From Methylococcaceae bacterium (lineage in GTDB: Bacteria; Pseudomonadota; Gammaproteobacteria; Methylococcales; Methylococcaceae), in assembly GCA_902810705.1 (NCBI GenBank), contig CADDYU010000018.1, forward strand, positions 1 to 40,921: a stretch of DNA of 40,921 bases, read 5' to 3'. Made by a program: the position numbers and the translations under genes. Below the pieces are notes generated by a model that was given only the letters and a program-made list of their open reading frames with translations, was not told the DNA's origin and did not search any database. Below, one piece after another: positions 29,661 through 38,296 of the stretch. The first letter of the stretch is position 1; every line of letters begins with the position of its first letter.

Positions 29661-30287
29661 TCAGCCTTGCAAGGATTGCAGAAGGCGGCGGACCTCGCGC
29701 TGGAGCCGGGTGCGATAGAGCAATAGCCTCCACCGGGTGCCGCCACATTGCTGCCAAAGCACCACTGAGCGAATACCTGCCAGCAATAGGGCGCGAATCC
29801 TGTGGGTGTTATCGGGATCTGAAAGGTACATCTGCTTGCCAGCCACTAGAACCTGTGGCCTGAGCTGGCTAAGCGTCTGTTCGTAAACATCGGCCAGGGT
29901 TTGTAACACGCCTTCATCAAGAACCCCCAGTTGCTGGGCTTGCTCGATCGCCCGCTGTACTCCGCTGCTGATAACTTCGATCATGGCAGGCTGCTTCATC
30001 AACTGGTGCTCCAGAAAAATCAGAGTCGCGGCATACCGCGCCTGCTCCGGGTCCACCCGATCCGGCTCGGCCAGCTGACGCTCCAGTTGCCGAAGTCCAG
30101 TTGCCACGCCCTGGAGTCCGCCGTAAACGTCCAGTACATCATCCGCGTTAATTTTCAGGATGCTGGCAATGCTGACCTCCATGACTTCCCGGTCGGCTAT
30201 TCCCCGCTTGGCAATCTGCTGAACGAGGGACAAGGCTTGGGCAAGACCGGCTAGGGCGATAGCCTGATGAGTCAAGGTCTTGAGCAT
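29661..30287 (-). CDS. hflD: HflD family protein
   Basis: All-helical 208-residue peripheral membrane protein of the HflD family, which in E. coli affects phage lambda lysogeny by binding CII. The family signatures are TLTHQAIALAGLAQALSLVQ at 4-23 and the C-terminal IRALLLAGIRSVVLWQQCGG at about 163-182. It normally follows mnmA, the tRNA 2-thiouridylase gene, and precedes purB; neither is here, and a MazG-like gene lies upstream with a 42-base gap. Confidence 0.88.
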   Translation of the reverse strand: MLKTLTHQAIALAGLAQALSLVQQIAKRGIADREVMEVSIASILKINADDVLDVYGGLQGVATGLRQLERQLAEPDRVDPEQARYAATLIFLEHQLMKQPAMIEVISSGVQRAIEQAQQLGVLDEGVLQTLADVYEQTLSQLRPQVLVAGKQMYLSDPDNTHRIRALLLAGIRSVVLWQQCGGTRWRLLLYRTRLQREVRRLLQSLQG

Positions 30288-30329
30288 AACGAACCGGAAC
30301 TCGGAAAGCCAGGTGCCGCGGGCGCTGAG

Positions 30330-30686
30330 TCATTTCCGCAGGCGATCGTATTTGAGGGCATTACCCTTGGCTAAGTCCACCGGGTATTTTTCCGCATTCT
30401 TGTCCATTTTTTCCAGCACCGCCCGCTCCAGATCAATGCCGAGCAAATCCGCCAAACGTAATAAGTAGATTTGCACATCGGCGATTTCCTCCCGAACCGC
30501 ATGGTAATCTTCCGGGTGAGTTGAGAGGCGCCATGATTCCTCTTCGGTTCGCCATTGAAAGTGCTCCAGAAGCTCCGCCGCTTCCACGATCAGAGCCATG
30601 GCCATGTTTTTCGGACTGTGAAAGCGATTCCAGTCCCGGGCCTCTGCAAAGCGCCGTAAGTTTTCCTGAATTGCGTCGATGTTCAT
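30330..30686 (-). CDS. MazG-like nucleotide pyrophosphohydrolase
   Basis: All-alpha NTP pyrophosphohydrolase of the MazG/RS21-C6 type, 118 residues, that cleaves (d)NTPs to NMP and pyrophosphate and may clean up modified nucleotides such as dCTP derivatives. The metal site is visible as EAAELLEHFQW (about 35-45) with EEIADVQIYLLRLADLLGID (about 66-85). The end KYPVDLAKGNALKYDRL is typical of this subgroup. It is upstream of hflD on the same strand and probably shares its transcript. Confidence 0.9.
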   Translation of the reverse strand: MNIDAIQENLRRFAEARDWNRFHSPKNMAMALIVEAAELLEHFQWRTEEESWRLSTHPEDYHAVREEIADVQIYLLRLADLLGIDLERAVLEKMDKNAEKYPVDLAKGNALKYDRLRK

Positions 30687-30845
30687 GGCAAGATTTCCTT
30701 CTTTAGACGATATTTTTGATTAACGCGGAATAGGTGAAAATAATGGGAAAGAAGCTCGGCGGCCACTGAGTCCGTAAATAATCTAGTACATATTGGCATC
30801 CGAGCTATACCATAGGTCACAAATTCGCTCGCGAGGGTACAGCTC

Positions 30846-31154
30846 ATGGAAAATTTATTTCACAATTTACAACGTACGATCAAAGCGCTGGAAATCTTGA
30901 GCGACAAGGGATTGCCTCAAGCCGAGCAATTGGATGAACTGCTGGACCAATTGTTTCAGCAGAAAATAGATTTATCGAACCTAAGCCCAAATCCGTCTTC
31001 ACCGGCCTATCAGCAGGCCAGTCATGCCTTGGGCCTGGCGGCGAGTCGGGCAGAAAGAGCTGCCAAGGACCCGGCCCAGCTTAGGGACTTAATTCCTATA
31101 GTCACGGATGCTATCGGCAAGCTAACGAAGGTTCTGAATCACGTCGTGACCTAA
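30846..31154 (+). CDS. small helical protein of unknown function
   Basis: A 102-residue soluble protein, mostly helical, with heptad-like Leu spacing in LFHNLQRTIKALEIL and in ELLDQLFQQKIDLSNL, and an Ala-rich middle (ALGLAASRAERAAK). No motif, signal peptide or membrane segment is visible, and I do not recognise the family. GAGGGTACAGCTC precedes the ATG. It stands alone between a MazG-like gene and a phosphoesterase gene. Confidence 0.6.
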   Translation: MENLFHNLQRTIKALEILSDKGLPQAEQLDELLDQLFQQKIDLSNLSPNPSSPAYQQASHALGLAASRAERAAKDPAQLRDLIPIVTDAIGKLTKVLNHVVT

Positions 31155-31222
31155 AAGTGAATCGGCCGCTCTGTGGCTGTCTCTCTTGGGGGGCAGCCTT
31201 CCGCCCCAATAAGCATCATGGC

Positions 31223-31258
31223 TTCGGCGGCCTACTAGAGCTAAGAGCAGCCGCCGAA
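31223..31258. repeat. inverted repeat upstream of the phosphoesterase gene
   Basis: TTCGGCGGC (31223-31231) and GCCGCCGAA (31250-31258) are perfect 9-base arms across 18 bases. No T-run follows at once. It could end the transcript of the small upstream gene. Confidence 0.45.
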
Positions 31259-31310
31259 CCCCATTGCCGGGATCTTTTGTGACCGTTTACACTTATAGGA
31301 CACGCGCCCC

Positions 31311-32339
31311 ATGCAACCCCAATCCTCACTTACCCACATTCCTCATCCGGCGTCCCATCTTACAGGCGGCCTATCCCAACAGCACCGCTGTCCGCCCATT
31401 GATCCGGCCCTTTACGATCGGCTGGAACAACGGATCGGACGCTGCCATTTGAATCAACGGCTGGGCATAGAGCACGATTGTGAGGCCCGGGTGTTTGGCC
31501 AGGGGCGCACTTTCTTTCACATCGAAAACTGGTATTCCGCACATAGCTTGATGCGGCTTGGCTTGCGGCTGCTGGGGCTGCACGAGCGGGGACGCGGCAA
31601 CGCCCGCCGCATCGAGGTGCAGCGCAATCAATTTCGTTTAGAGCGCTTACCGGCGGCTTTCGACGGCTATACCCTGCTGCACCTCACCGATTTGCACTTG
31701 GACATGGCGATCGACATTCCCGATGCATTAATCGAGGCCCTGAGCCGTGCCGAAGGCTACGATCTCTGTGTCCTGACGGGGGATTTCCGGGCTCGAACCT
31801 TCGGTCCCTACCAAGGGGCGCTGAAGGCCATGGCGCGCGTCCTGCCTTACATCAAAAGCCCTGTTTACGGCGTTCTCGGCAATCACGACACGATCCGAAT
31901 GGCGCCCGCCCTGGAAGATCTAGGGATACGCATGCTGCTGAATGAATCGGTGGTCTTGGAACGGGACGGCGCCGCTATCCATCTCGCCGGAATCGACGAT
32001 CCCCATTATTATCGGGCCGATAATCTAGAAAAGGCGACCGATGGCATTCCCAGCGGTAGCCTCTCCATACTCCTGTCCCACTCGCCGGAAATGTTCCGCC
32101 ACGCCGCCTACGCCGACTTCGATGTCATGCTCAGCGGCCATACCCATGGTGGACAAATTTGTCTGCCCGGCCGCATTCCGCTGTACTTCAATGCCAAAGC
32201 GCCGCGCCGGATCTGCAGGGGCTCTTGGCGCCATCAGCGGCTTCAGGGTTATACCTCGGCGGGCTGCGGGGCTAGTATCCTCGATGTACGGTTAAATTGC
32301 CCTCCCGAGATCACCCTGCATCGCTTACGCTGTGCTTGA
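31311..32339 (+). CDS. metallophosphoesterase (YkuE/YaeI-like)
   Basis: Dinuclear-metal phosphoesterase, 342 residues. The full metal motif series is present from about residue 120 on: HLTDLHLD, LTGDF, GNHD, LLSHSPEMF and GHTHGGQ. The N-terminal 110 residues, with FHIENWYSAHSLMR, are not part of the catalytic core; there is no signal peptide. YkuE-type enzymes act on lipid-linked or envelope phosphates, but the substrate cannot be told here. Its stop abuts that of the convergent CarS-like gene with no gap. Confidence 0.9.
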   Translation: MQPQSSLTHIPHPASHLTGGLSQQHRCPPIDPALYDRLEQRIGRCHLNQRLGIEHDCEARVFGQGRTFFHIENWYSAHSLMRLGLRLLGLHERGRGNARRIEVQRNQFRLERLPAAFDGYTLLHLTDLHLDMAIDIPDALIEALSRAEGYDLCVLTGDFRARTFGPYQGALKAMARVLPYIKSPVYGVLGNHDTIRMAPALEDLGIRMLLNESVVLERDGAAIHLAGIDDPHYYRADNLEKATDGIPSGSLSILLSHSPEMFRHAAYADFDVMLSGHTHGGQICLPGRIPLYFNAKAPRRICRGSWRHQRLQGYTSAGCGASILDVRLNCPPEITLHRLRCA

Positions 32340-32855
32340 TCAATGGGGCTGGTCGCGGATGTGTAGCGCGTAGAGGATGCGCGACAAGGCGAGCTCCAGG
32401 ATCAGGAAAATCAATACCAACCAAGCGATGTAACCCGTGCCTAAGGCCAGCTCGCTGCGCACCGCGAGCAAGGGAAGCAAGGATTCGGGCACCTGGTCCA
32501 AGCCCAGAGCCATGCCGCTGGACGGCACACCAAGTCGGCGCTTGAAAAAGCTGGAAAAAAGGTCGCCTAACATGGCGCTGCCGCCAAACAGCGCGCCTAA
32601 CCAAAATGGAAGCCCGACCAGTACGGCGGCGGCACCGGCCAGCAAAATTGCGCCGAAGAGCCCGCGCCAGGTTTTGGAGGCCCCGAATACCGGATGTCCG
32701 TCCTTTAAACGAGCTCCGCCATCCACCGGCCACGCCCCCCACGATCCTAAAATCTTGTTGAGCAGGACCGGCGCTCCGTTGGCGGCTAGCAGCAGGAACA
32801 GCAGCTTGAACGTCAATATTGCCGTCCGGAACAATTCCGTACTCTCCATTCTCAT
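32340..32855 (-). CDS. CarS-like CDP-alcohol-forming membrane protein (PF01864 type)
   Basis: Multi-span membrane protein of 171 residues that resembles CDP-archaeol synthase (CarS/DUF46), which activates lipid precursors with CTP in archaea. Motifs are FGASKTWRGLFGAILLAG near 58-75 and GDLFSSFFKRRLGVPSSG at about 97-114, with about four or five membrane segments. Bacterial members exist and their substrates are not well defined. Its start overlaps the stop of the upstream AI-2E permease gene by 4 bases, so the two are translationally coupled. Confidence 0.8.
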   Translation of the reverse strand: MRMESTELFRTAILTFKLLFLLLAANGAPVLLNKILGSWGAWPVDGGARLKDGHPVFGASKTWRGLFGAILLAGAAAVLVGLPFWLGALFGGSAMLGDLFSSFFKRRLGVPSSGMALGLDQVPESLLPLLAVRSELALGTGYIAWLVLIFLILELALSRILYALHIRDQPH

Positions 32856-33967
32856 TCCTCAGCTAATGGCCCGGCGGGATCTAGATGAGTCGCTTCGTCA
32901 ATCGGCGGTTCGCGGTTATCGAGCCAATCGAAAAATATCGTGTAGGCTACGGCCAGCAGGGTCGTGCCAAGAAAAATGCCCAGAAAGCCCCAGGCCAACA
33001 GACCACCGACGACTCCGACCAATAGAAGCAGGAAGGGCAGGGAACAATTGAGGCCGATAAAATAAGGCTTGATGAAGTTGTCTATGAAGCTGATGAGGAT
33101 GCCCCAGACCACTGTGAAAATGGCCCATCCCTCGCTGCCCTGATTGCCTAACCAAATGGCGGCCGGTACCCAGATCAATCCGGTGCCGATCTGCATCACG
33201 GCGGCTAGAAAACTCAGAAGGCCAAGGAGGGTGGCGCCTGGTACACCCGCGGCGGCGAAGCCTAGCCCTGACAGGGTAGCTTGGACCAGCGCCGTGCCGA
33301 TGACTCCTAGCGATACCCCCCGCATGGTCCGCGCCGCGATATGTAAGGCATTGAACGCATGCGCCCCACCGATCCGCAGGGCGAATCGTTCGGCGACGGC
33401 GGCGGCTTTCTCCCCGTGTGCATAGAGAAGTCCCGCCATGATGGTCGCCAGGATAATGTGAACGGCGGCCAGGGCCAGACTGGCACCCTGTTGAAGCAGC
33501 CAGGCAGCCCCCTTGGCCAACACCGGTTGGATTTTCTGGGGATCGAGTAGGTTATTCAGCTTAGCCGCCCGCCAGTCCTTATGGATTCGCTTGCCGACCA
33601 ACGGTATTTTGTCCGTCCATTCGGGAGGCTGGCTGGAATTCAATCCGGCGATTTTGCCGGACAGGATCTCGATCGAGGGGAGATTATCGGCGATCGCATT
33701 GAACGCCAGCATGACCGGCACGACGAACACCAGCAGCATCGCTATGGTAAGGATCGTGGCGGCGAGTCCCCGGCGCCCACCCAGCCATTCGACGACCTTT
33801 TGGTAATAGGGCCAGGTTGAAAGGGACAGGATGACCGCCCAGAGAAAGGGGGCGATGAACGGCGATACGACCAAAAAGCAGGCGTATCCCAGCGCGCCGA
33901 CCAGGAGCAAAATCAAGGCGGTCTCGATCAAGGCGCTGTGGGAGGTCAGGGCGGCTTTGAGGGTCAT
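32852..33967 (-). CDS. AI-2E family permease (second of two in the window)
   Basis: Membrane permease of the AI-2E transporter family, 371 residues from ATG 33967 (MTLKAALTSHS; AGAGGA upstream); a longer frame begins at 34036 without support. Membrane segments are ETALILLLVGALGYACFLVV, AVILSLSTWPYY with the following LAATILTIAMLLVFVVPVML, then later AGVPGATLLGLLSFLAAVMQ and the final LVGVVGGLLAWGFLGIFLGT, as in the family. It is unlike the 16.6-17.7 kb copy in sequence, so the two are not recent duplicates. The substrate is unknown; coupling to the CarS-like gene hints at an envelope role. Confidence 0.87.
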   Translation of the reverse strand: MTLKAALTSHSALIETALILLLVGALGYACFLVVSPFIAPFLWAVILSLSTWPYYQKVVEWLGGRRGLAATILTIAMLLVFVVPVMLAFNAIADNLPSIEILSGKIAGLNSSQPPEWTDKIPLVGKRIHKDWRAAKLNNLLDPQKIQPVLAKGAAWLLQQGASLALAAVHIILATIMAGLLYAHGEKAAAVAERFALRIGGAHAFNALHIAARTMRGVSLGVIGTALVQATLSGLGFAAAGVPGATLLGLLSFLAAVMQIGTGLIWVPAAIWLGNQGSEGWAIFTVVWGILISFIDNFIKPYFIGLNCSLPFLLLLVGVVGGLLAWGFLGIFLGTTLLAVAYTIFFDWLDNREPPIDEATHLDPAGPLAEE

Positions 33968-34036
33968 AAGGAATTTTCCTCTGTCGTCTGAGCGTTCAGC
34001 CGCTAAGCATGAATTCGAGGTTCCCCAAGAGGCCAT

Positions 34037-34369
34037 GGATGCGCGCCTAATTCAGGTTTGCCGGACATTGGCTTCCATTGAAAGCCGGACTTTGTTCGAA
34101 ATGCTGGCGCTGCGTGATGCTCTCACTCCATGAGCATGAATCGTGCCCAGCCCAAGAACGAGCACCCAAAATGTCTTCTGTCGTCATCCGGCGAGCCGCA
34201 TAAAGTGGGCTGTCAAAAGCCAAGCAAGTAAAAACAAGGAATTTCTTTAAGACCCGTTTACGCCGCCTCTGCTCGGAAACTGTTTGGATACCGTCATAAG
34301 CGAGAGCGAGCGCCTTGTCTTTCGGTCGGCCAACGACGAGGGCAGGCGGGTGCTGAGCCTTGCGGAAAT
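34037..34369. other. intergenic region between the permease and fhcC
   Basis: 333 bases upstream of the permease gene and downstream of the fhc operon end. Weak open frames on both strands show no recognisable protein, and I see no clear terminator hairpin or RNA gene. Confidence 0.4.
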
Positions 34370-35185
34370 TCAAAGGGCGACGAGAATTTCCCCTTTGCCC
34401 AGGCTGCACAGGTCGCCCGCGTAGCGCCGCACCCGCTGGAAGCGGTCGGGCAAGTCGGCAAATCGGGTTTCGAGATCGGCGAAGCCTTTCAACAAAAGGG
34501 GAATGAACCCCAAAGTGTGGCTGCCGCAGTCGTTGAAAGTGGCGGGAATGACGCGCGGGGCTTGAGCGAGCAATAGGGTGCCGCGAGTCATGGCGTAGCC
34601 GAGGTGGTCGCCGACCCGGCCCAGGACGGCGATGGTGCCGGCGGTCATGCGGGAGCCGAGATAGCTGCCGGCGTCACCTTCGATGAGGATGGCGCCGCGC
34701 CTCAGATGATCGCCCGCCCGGTCGCCCACATTGCCCTTGACGATGACGACTCCCCCGGCCATGCCTTTCTTGTTGCCGGGCAGGCTCGCGCCCAGGAAGT
34801 CGCCGGCGTTGCCCCGGATCAGTAGCGTGCCGTTCTTGAGCTCGCAGGCGGCGTAGGCGTCCACGCTGCCATCCACGGTAATCGTGCCGCCCTTGAGGTG
34901 CATGCCGAGATAGCTGCCGGCATCGCCTTCGACGTGGATCTCCCCCTGGCTCATCCCCTTGCCCACGAAATCCAGCTTGCCGGTGGCGCCTCTGAAGACC
35001 AGGCGGCTGGCATCGTCCCCTTCGACGGTGAAAAGCTCGTCGGCGCGGATTTGCCGGTTGCCGGTTTGCAGCTGGAGGGCGCCGATGTCCGCCAGGCGCT
35101 TGCCGGCCAAGCGTTCCGGAATCAGGGGAGCCACGTCGACGCGCTGCTTGGGTGCGGCTTTCAGGGTAAAGGCGAGCGCCGTCAT
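34370..35185 (-). CDS. fhcC: formyltransferase/hydrolase complex subunit FhcC
   Basis: Subunit of the cytoplasmic Fhc complex that takes formyl groups from H4MPT to the methanofuran analogue and releases formate. The 271-residue protein is homologous to formylmethanofuran dehydrogenase subunit C and to the GXGXG domain of glutamate synthase; it has the repeated Gly-rich beta-helix pattern (GDAGSYLG, GNAGDFLG, GNVGDRAGDHL, GDAGSYLG, GRVGDHLG) between about 95 and 205. It is last in the operon and its start overlaps the fhcD stop by 4 bases. Confidence 0.95.
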   Translation of the reverse strand: MTALAFTLKAAPKQRVDVAPLIPERLAGKRLADIGALQLQTGNRQIRADELFTVEGDDASRLVFRGATGKLDFVGKGMSQGEIHVEGDAGSYLGMHLKGGTITVDGSVDAYAACELKNGTLLIRGNAGDFLGASLPGNKKGMAGGVVIVKGNVGDRAGDHLRRGAILIEGDAGSYLGSRMTAGTIAVLGRVGDHLGYAMTRGTLLLAQAPRVIPATFNDCGSHTLGFIPLLLKGFADLETRFADLPDRFQRVRRYAGDLCSLGKGEILVAL

Positions 35186-36078
35186 GCCATGATCTCCTGG
35201 AGATGGAAGAGGAAAGGACCGAGCTTACCGCCGTAATTGCCGGCGCTGATGCGGCGGATGCCTTTTCCCGCGCCCAACCCGCACGCGGCCTCAATGCCGG
35301 CCCGCATGGCTTTCTTGATGTCCGCCTCGGTAAGGCCATCGATCACGATTTCCATCACCGATTCGATTTCGGGGCTAAGATCCGTTCTCGTCTGGCCTTT
35401 CAGGGTCGGGCAGAAGGCGTCGTTGGTGGAAGCGTTCAGCGCTTTGTACTTGGAGCCGACCTTGGAGCCGGAGCGCACCACGCCGCCGGGAAAAGGCATG
35501 ATGACGTCCCGCACCTGCCGCATGGCCTCGATGGCGGCTTCGCAGGCGGCCAGGGCTTCGGGCTGGGACTCGGCCAAGATCAGAAAATTGCCGCCACCGA
35601 TGGCTTTCACCATGCCGGTGGTTTCCTCGGCGAGGAATTCGCCGTCCATGACCGGCACGCGCCAATAACGTTTCCCTGCGATCCGCTTGGAACTCTGAAA
35701 GCCGTCACCGAAGAAGCGGAGGTTCTTGCCCAAGGGGATCGGGTCGCCATCGTCGAGCCCCGCGAACAGGGCCGAGGTGGGCGAGGTGAGTACGCACTGG
35801 CCGGCGCGGGTTTCCAGCTGCTTGGCGAGGCCCTTGCCGCCCATGGCGAAAATCATGGCGGCGACGCCGGGTCGGCCGTCGGGGGTTTCCTCGGGAGGCA
35901 GTTCGCGCTCGATGCCGGCTTCGCAGCCGCAAGCGATGACCGAGGTCGCGAAGCCGGTCATCGTCTCCGCGGCGATCCGGGCCCATTTCAGATTCTGGGC
36001 GGTGATGATGACCCGGGTGGCCTTCATGGGGAAGGCCTCGGCGAAGGTGGCGTCGATGTGTACGCCGTTGATGTTCAT
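35182..36078 (-). CDS. fhcD: formylmethanofuran:H4MPT formyltransferase, FhcD (Ftr)
   Basis: Transfers the formyl group between tetrahydromethanopterin and the methanofuran-type cofactor inside the Fhc complex. The 298-residue length matches Ftr. Features include TYAEAFP-like start (DATFAEAFPMKATRVIITA at 8-26), the SPTSALFAGLDDG region, the KVGSKYKALNASTNDAFCPT stretch near 207-226 and the C-terminal GIRRISAGNYGGKLG. Upstream, 26 bases away, lies an inserted Uma2-type gene; the 3' end overlaps fhcC. Confidence 0.96.
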   Translation of the reverse strand: MNINGVHIDATFAEAFPMKATRVIITAQNLKWARIAAETMTGFATSVIACGCEAGIERELPPEETPDGRPGVAAMIFAMGGKGLAKQLETRAGQCVLTSPTSALFAGLDDGDPIPLGKNLRFFGDGFQSSKRIAGKRYWRVPVMDGEFLAEETTGMVKAIGGGNFLILAESQPEALAACEAAIEAMRQVRDVIMPFPGGVVRSGSKVGSKYKALNASTNDAFCPTLKGQTRTDLSPEIESVMEIVIDGLTEADIKKAMRAGIEAACGLGAGKGIRRISAGNYGGKLGPFLFHLQEIMA

Positions 36079-36104
36079 TTAATCCTCGCGGCTCTTTTTG
36101 ATAT

Positions 36105-36590
36105 TCAATGCAGAAATTCCGATTCGATGTGACTGACGCCGGGAAAAAGACGCGAAGCCGGAATTCGGCCGGTGCAGTCAAAAAATGTGAGCCTACCTTG
36201 CTCGTCGCACAGCCAGACCTCTTGGGCACCACGGGCGAAATAGAGTTCGCGCTTTTCCGCCATTTCCGCGGCTGAGTTGAATGGCGAGAGGACTTCTATG
36301 CAGAGTTCCGGAGCTTTAGGGTAGGGTGTCATCGAGCCGAATTGCTTCAGGAAATCGGCGGAAATCCAAACCACATCGGGAACCTTGACCCCTTTCGCGG
36401 TTTGTATCGAACATTCCGTAATCACCATCCCTTCCTGCTGAGTCTGACGGAGGACTTCCACTAAAAGAGCCTGTAGCATGCCGTGGCGATTTGAGGCCGG
36501 GCTCATGATGATCTGTCCCCATTCGTTGAGTTCGATTTTATACGGCAAATCTCGCAACACGGGGTCATTTAAGACGTCTTGCCAATTCAT
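36105..36590 (-). CDS. Uma2 family putative restriction-type endonuclease inside the fhc operon
   Basis: A 161-residue protein of the Uma2/DUF820 family, which has a PD-(D/E)XK nuclease fold; cell roles are mostly unknown. Catalytic-type residues are in VPDVVWIS (Asp), PELCIEVLSP (Glu) and AEKRELYFARGAQEVWL (Lys, Glu), so the site looks intact. It sits between fhcA (12-base gap) and fhcD (26-base gap) on the same strand. In methylotrophs the usual order is fhcBADC without it, and its GC content is lower than that of its neighbours, so it was probably gained later. Confidence 0.88.
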   Translation of the reverse strand: MNWQDVLNDPVLRDLPYKIELNEWGQIIMSPASNRHGMLQALLVEVLRQTQQEGMVITECSIQTAKGVKVPDVVWISADFLKQFGSMTPYPKAPELCIEVLSPFNSAAEMAEKRELYFARGAQEVWLCDEQGRLTFFDCTGRIPASRLFPGVSHIESEFLH

Positions 36591-36602
36591 CGAGAGTCTC
36601 CT

Positions 36603-38264
36603 TCAGCCCCGTCCCTCACAGGGATGCACCATGATCTTGCTCCGCCCGTCGCCCTCGATCTCCCAGTCCCGGATGATGAAGTTGTCCATCTTCATGGTGT
36701 GATAGCGGTCGAAATACGGTTTCAACCGGCTTTCGATGGAAGCCCGGTCAAACTCCGGCTTCACCGTGTGCAGGTTGCCCCAGACGACGTGGACGACCTC
36801 GCCATTTCGCACCACCAGTTCGCCGTCCTTGAAGACGTAATCGGGCTTCCCGAACATCTTCTCCTTATCCTCGTCCTCGGTGTAGACGGTGATGTCCGCC
36901 GCCGCGCCCTCACCGAGGTGGCCGCGATCCCTGAGCCCGAGCAGCCGGGCGGCACCGGCCCGGGTCATGATGGCGATCTCGTAGAGCGAGTATTCCCGCT
37001 CGATGCCGCCGAGCGTGCTCAGGGCCGCGGCGTCCGGGTTGATGGTGGCGAGCCTGTCGTTGCGGAAGCTCTTGTCCATCAAGAGCCGGATGAGGTGCGG
37101 ATAGGACATGAAGGGCGCGCCGTTGGGATGGTCCGTGGTCAGGAAAATCCGCCAGGGGTCTTCCGCCAAAAGGAAAATCTCGAGGCCGATGCACCACTGG
37201 AGCGCGTTGACGAAATTCTTGTCCCGGTACTTGAAGGGCACCACGCCGCAGCCCGCGTCGCACTCGATGTCCATGCACACCCATTTGTTGGGATTGGCAT
37301 GGCCGACGTTGGCGAACTGGCGCTGCGAATCGCCGGAGGCCGTGACGGTTTGGCCGAACAGGATTTGGCCCACGTCGATGGTGATGTTCTTGTTCCGGTT
37401 GAAGGCTTCGGCGATCTGCGCGGCGCCCGAGGAAAACTTGCGGTCGCCCTCGGTGCCATAGCTGTGGAACTGGATGTGGGTGAGATGCATCGGCAGTCCC
37501 TCGATGCCGGCGATGGTCCGGAGCGTCGTGTCCAGGTTGCCGGGCACGCCCAGGTTGCAGCCGTGGACATGCAAGGGGTGTGGCACGCCCAATTCGACCA
37601 GGGCGCGGGCCAGGGTTTGCAGCACCTGGCGCGGGGTAACTTGGTAATAGCGATGAGCCTCGTCCAGATCCAGGCTCCGCTGATTGAACTTGAAGGCGCT
37701 GATGCCGCCGGGGTTCACCACCTTGACGCCGATGGCCTGGGCGGAATGGAGGGTCCAAGCCACATAGTTGTTAATGACTTCCTGCTCCGTGCCGGAAGCC
37801 ATGAGGCGCAACAGGAAATCGTCGCTGCCCAGCATCGCGTAGCCGCCCACGTCCAGCATCGGCACGTCGGCCATCTCCATGTGAGCCTGGCGGGCGTTGA
37901 TGGGCAGGACGGCGGGCTCGAAGCCGGCGGTGTAGCCGAGTTCCGCGTACCGGTAGCCGGTGGTCAGGGTGGACGGCGCGGCGTGACCGCAGCCGGCGCG
38001 CATGAGCCCCTCGCTGGCGACCGGATCGCCGCGATGGTCCTCCGGCAGGAGGTTCCGGGCGATGGTCACCTTGCCGCCGCCGATGTGGGTGTGCATGTCG
38101 ATGGCCCCGGCCATGACCACTTTGCCGCGCAGGTCGTATTCGTGGGTCGGCGTTTCCGGTTGCGGTCCGACGATGCGGCCGTCGCGGATGTAGATATCGC
38201 GGGCCTCGCCGTCAATGCCGTGGGCCGGGTCGTAGACCTTGCCGCCTCTGAGTTTGATGAGCAT
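36603..38264 (-). CDS. fhcA: formyltransferase/hydrolase complex subunit FhcA
   Basis: Amidohydrolase-fold subunit that hydrolyses the formyl-methanofuran analogue to formate in the Fhc complex. Its 553 residues match formylmethanofuran dehydrogenase subunit A. Metal-site motifs include MHTHIGGGK near 58-66, the HVHGCN segment near 233-238, HLTHIQFHSYG near 263-273 and LTTDHPNGAPF near 381-391. AGGAG lies upstream of the ATG. It follows fhcB with a 32-base gap. A long open frame on the opposite strand is only a shadow of codon bias. Confidence 0.96.
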   Translation of the reverse strand: MLIKLRGGKVYDPAHGIDGEARDIYIRDGRIVGPQPETPTHEYDLRGKVVMAGAIDMHTHIGGGKVTIARNLLPEDHRGDPVASEGLMRAGCGHAAPSTLTTGYRYAELGYTAGFEPAVLPINARQAHMEMADVPMLDVGGYAMLGSDDFLLRLMASGTEQEVINNYVAWTLHSAQAIGVKVVNPGGISAFKFNQRSLDLDEAHRYYQVTPRQVLQTLARALVELGVPHPLHVHGCNLGVPGNLDTTLRTIAGIEGLPMHLTHIQFHSYGTEGDRKFSSGAAQIAEAFNRNKNITIDVGQILFGQTVTASGDSQRQFANVGHANPNKWVCMDIECDAGCGVVPFKYRDKNFVNALQWCIGLEIFLLAEDPWRIFLTTDHPNGAPFMSYPHLIRLLMDKSFRNDRLATINPDAAALSTLGGIEREYSLYEIAIMTRAGAARLLGLRDRGHLGEGAAADITVYTEDEDKEKMFGKPDYVFKDGELVVRNGEVVHVVWGNLHTVKPEFDRASIESRLKPYFDRYHTMKMDNFIIRDWEIEGDGRSKIMVHPCEGRG

Positions 38265-38296
38265 GGAATGGATTCTCCTGTGGGAGCGGCGGACCC

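Noticed and set aside
34047-34409. 120-codon open frame on the minus strand after fhcC
   Set aside because: It overlaps the fhcC end, has no good start and no recognisable family.
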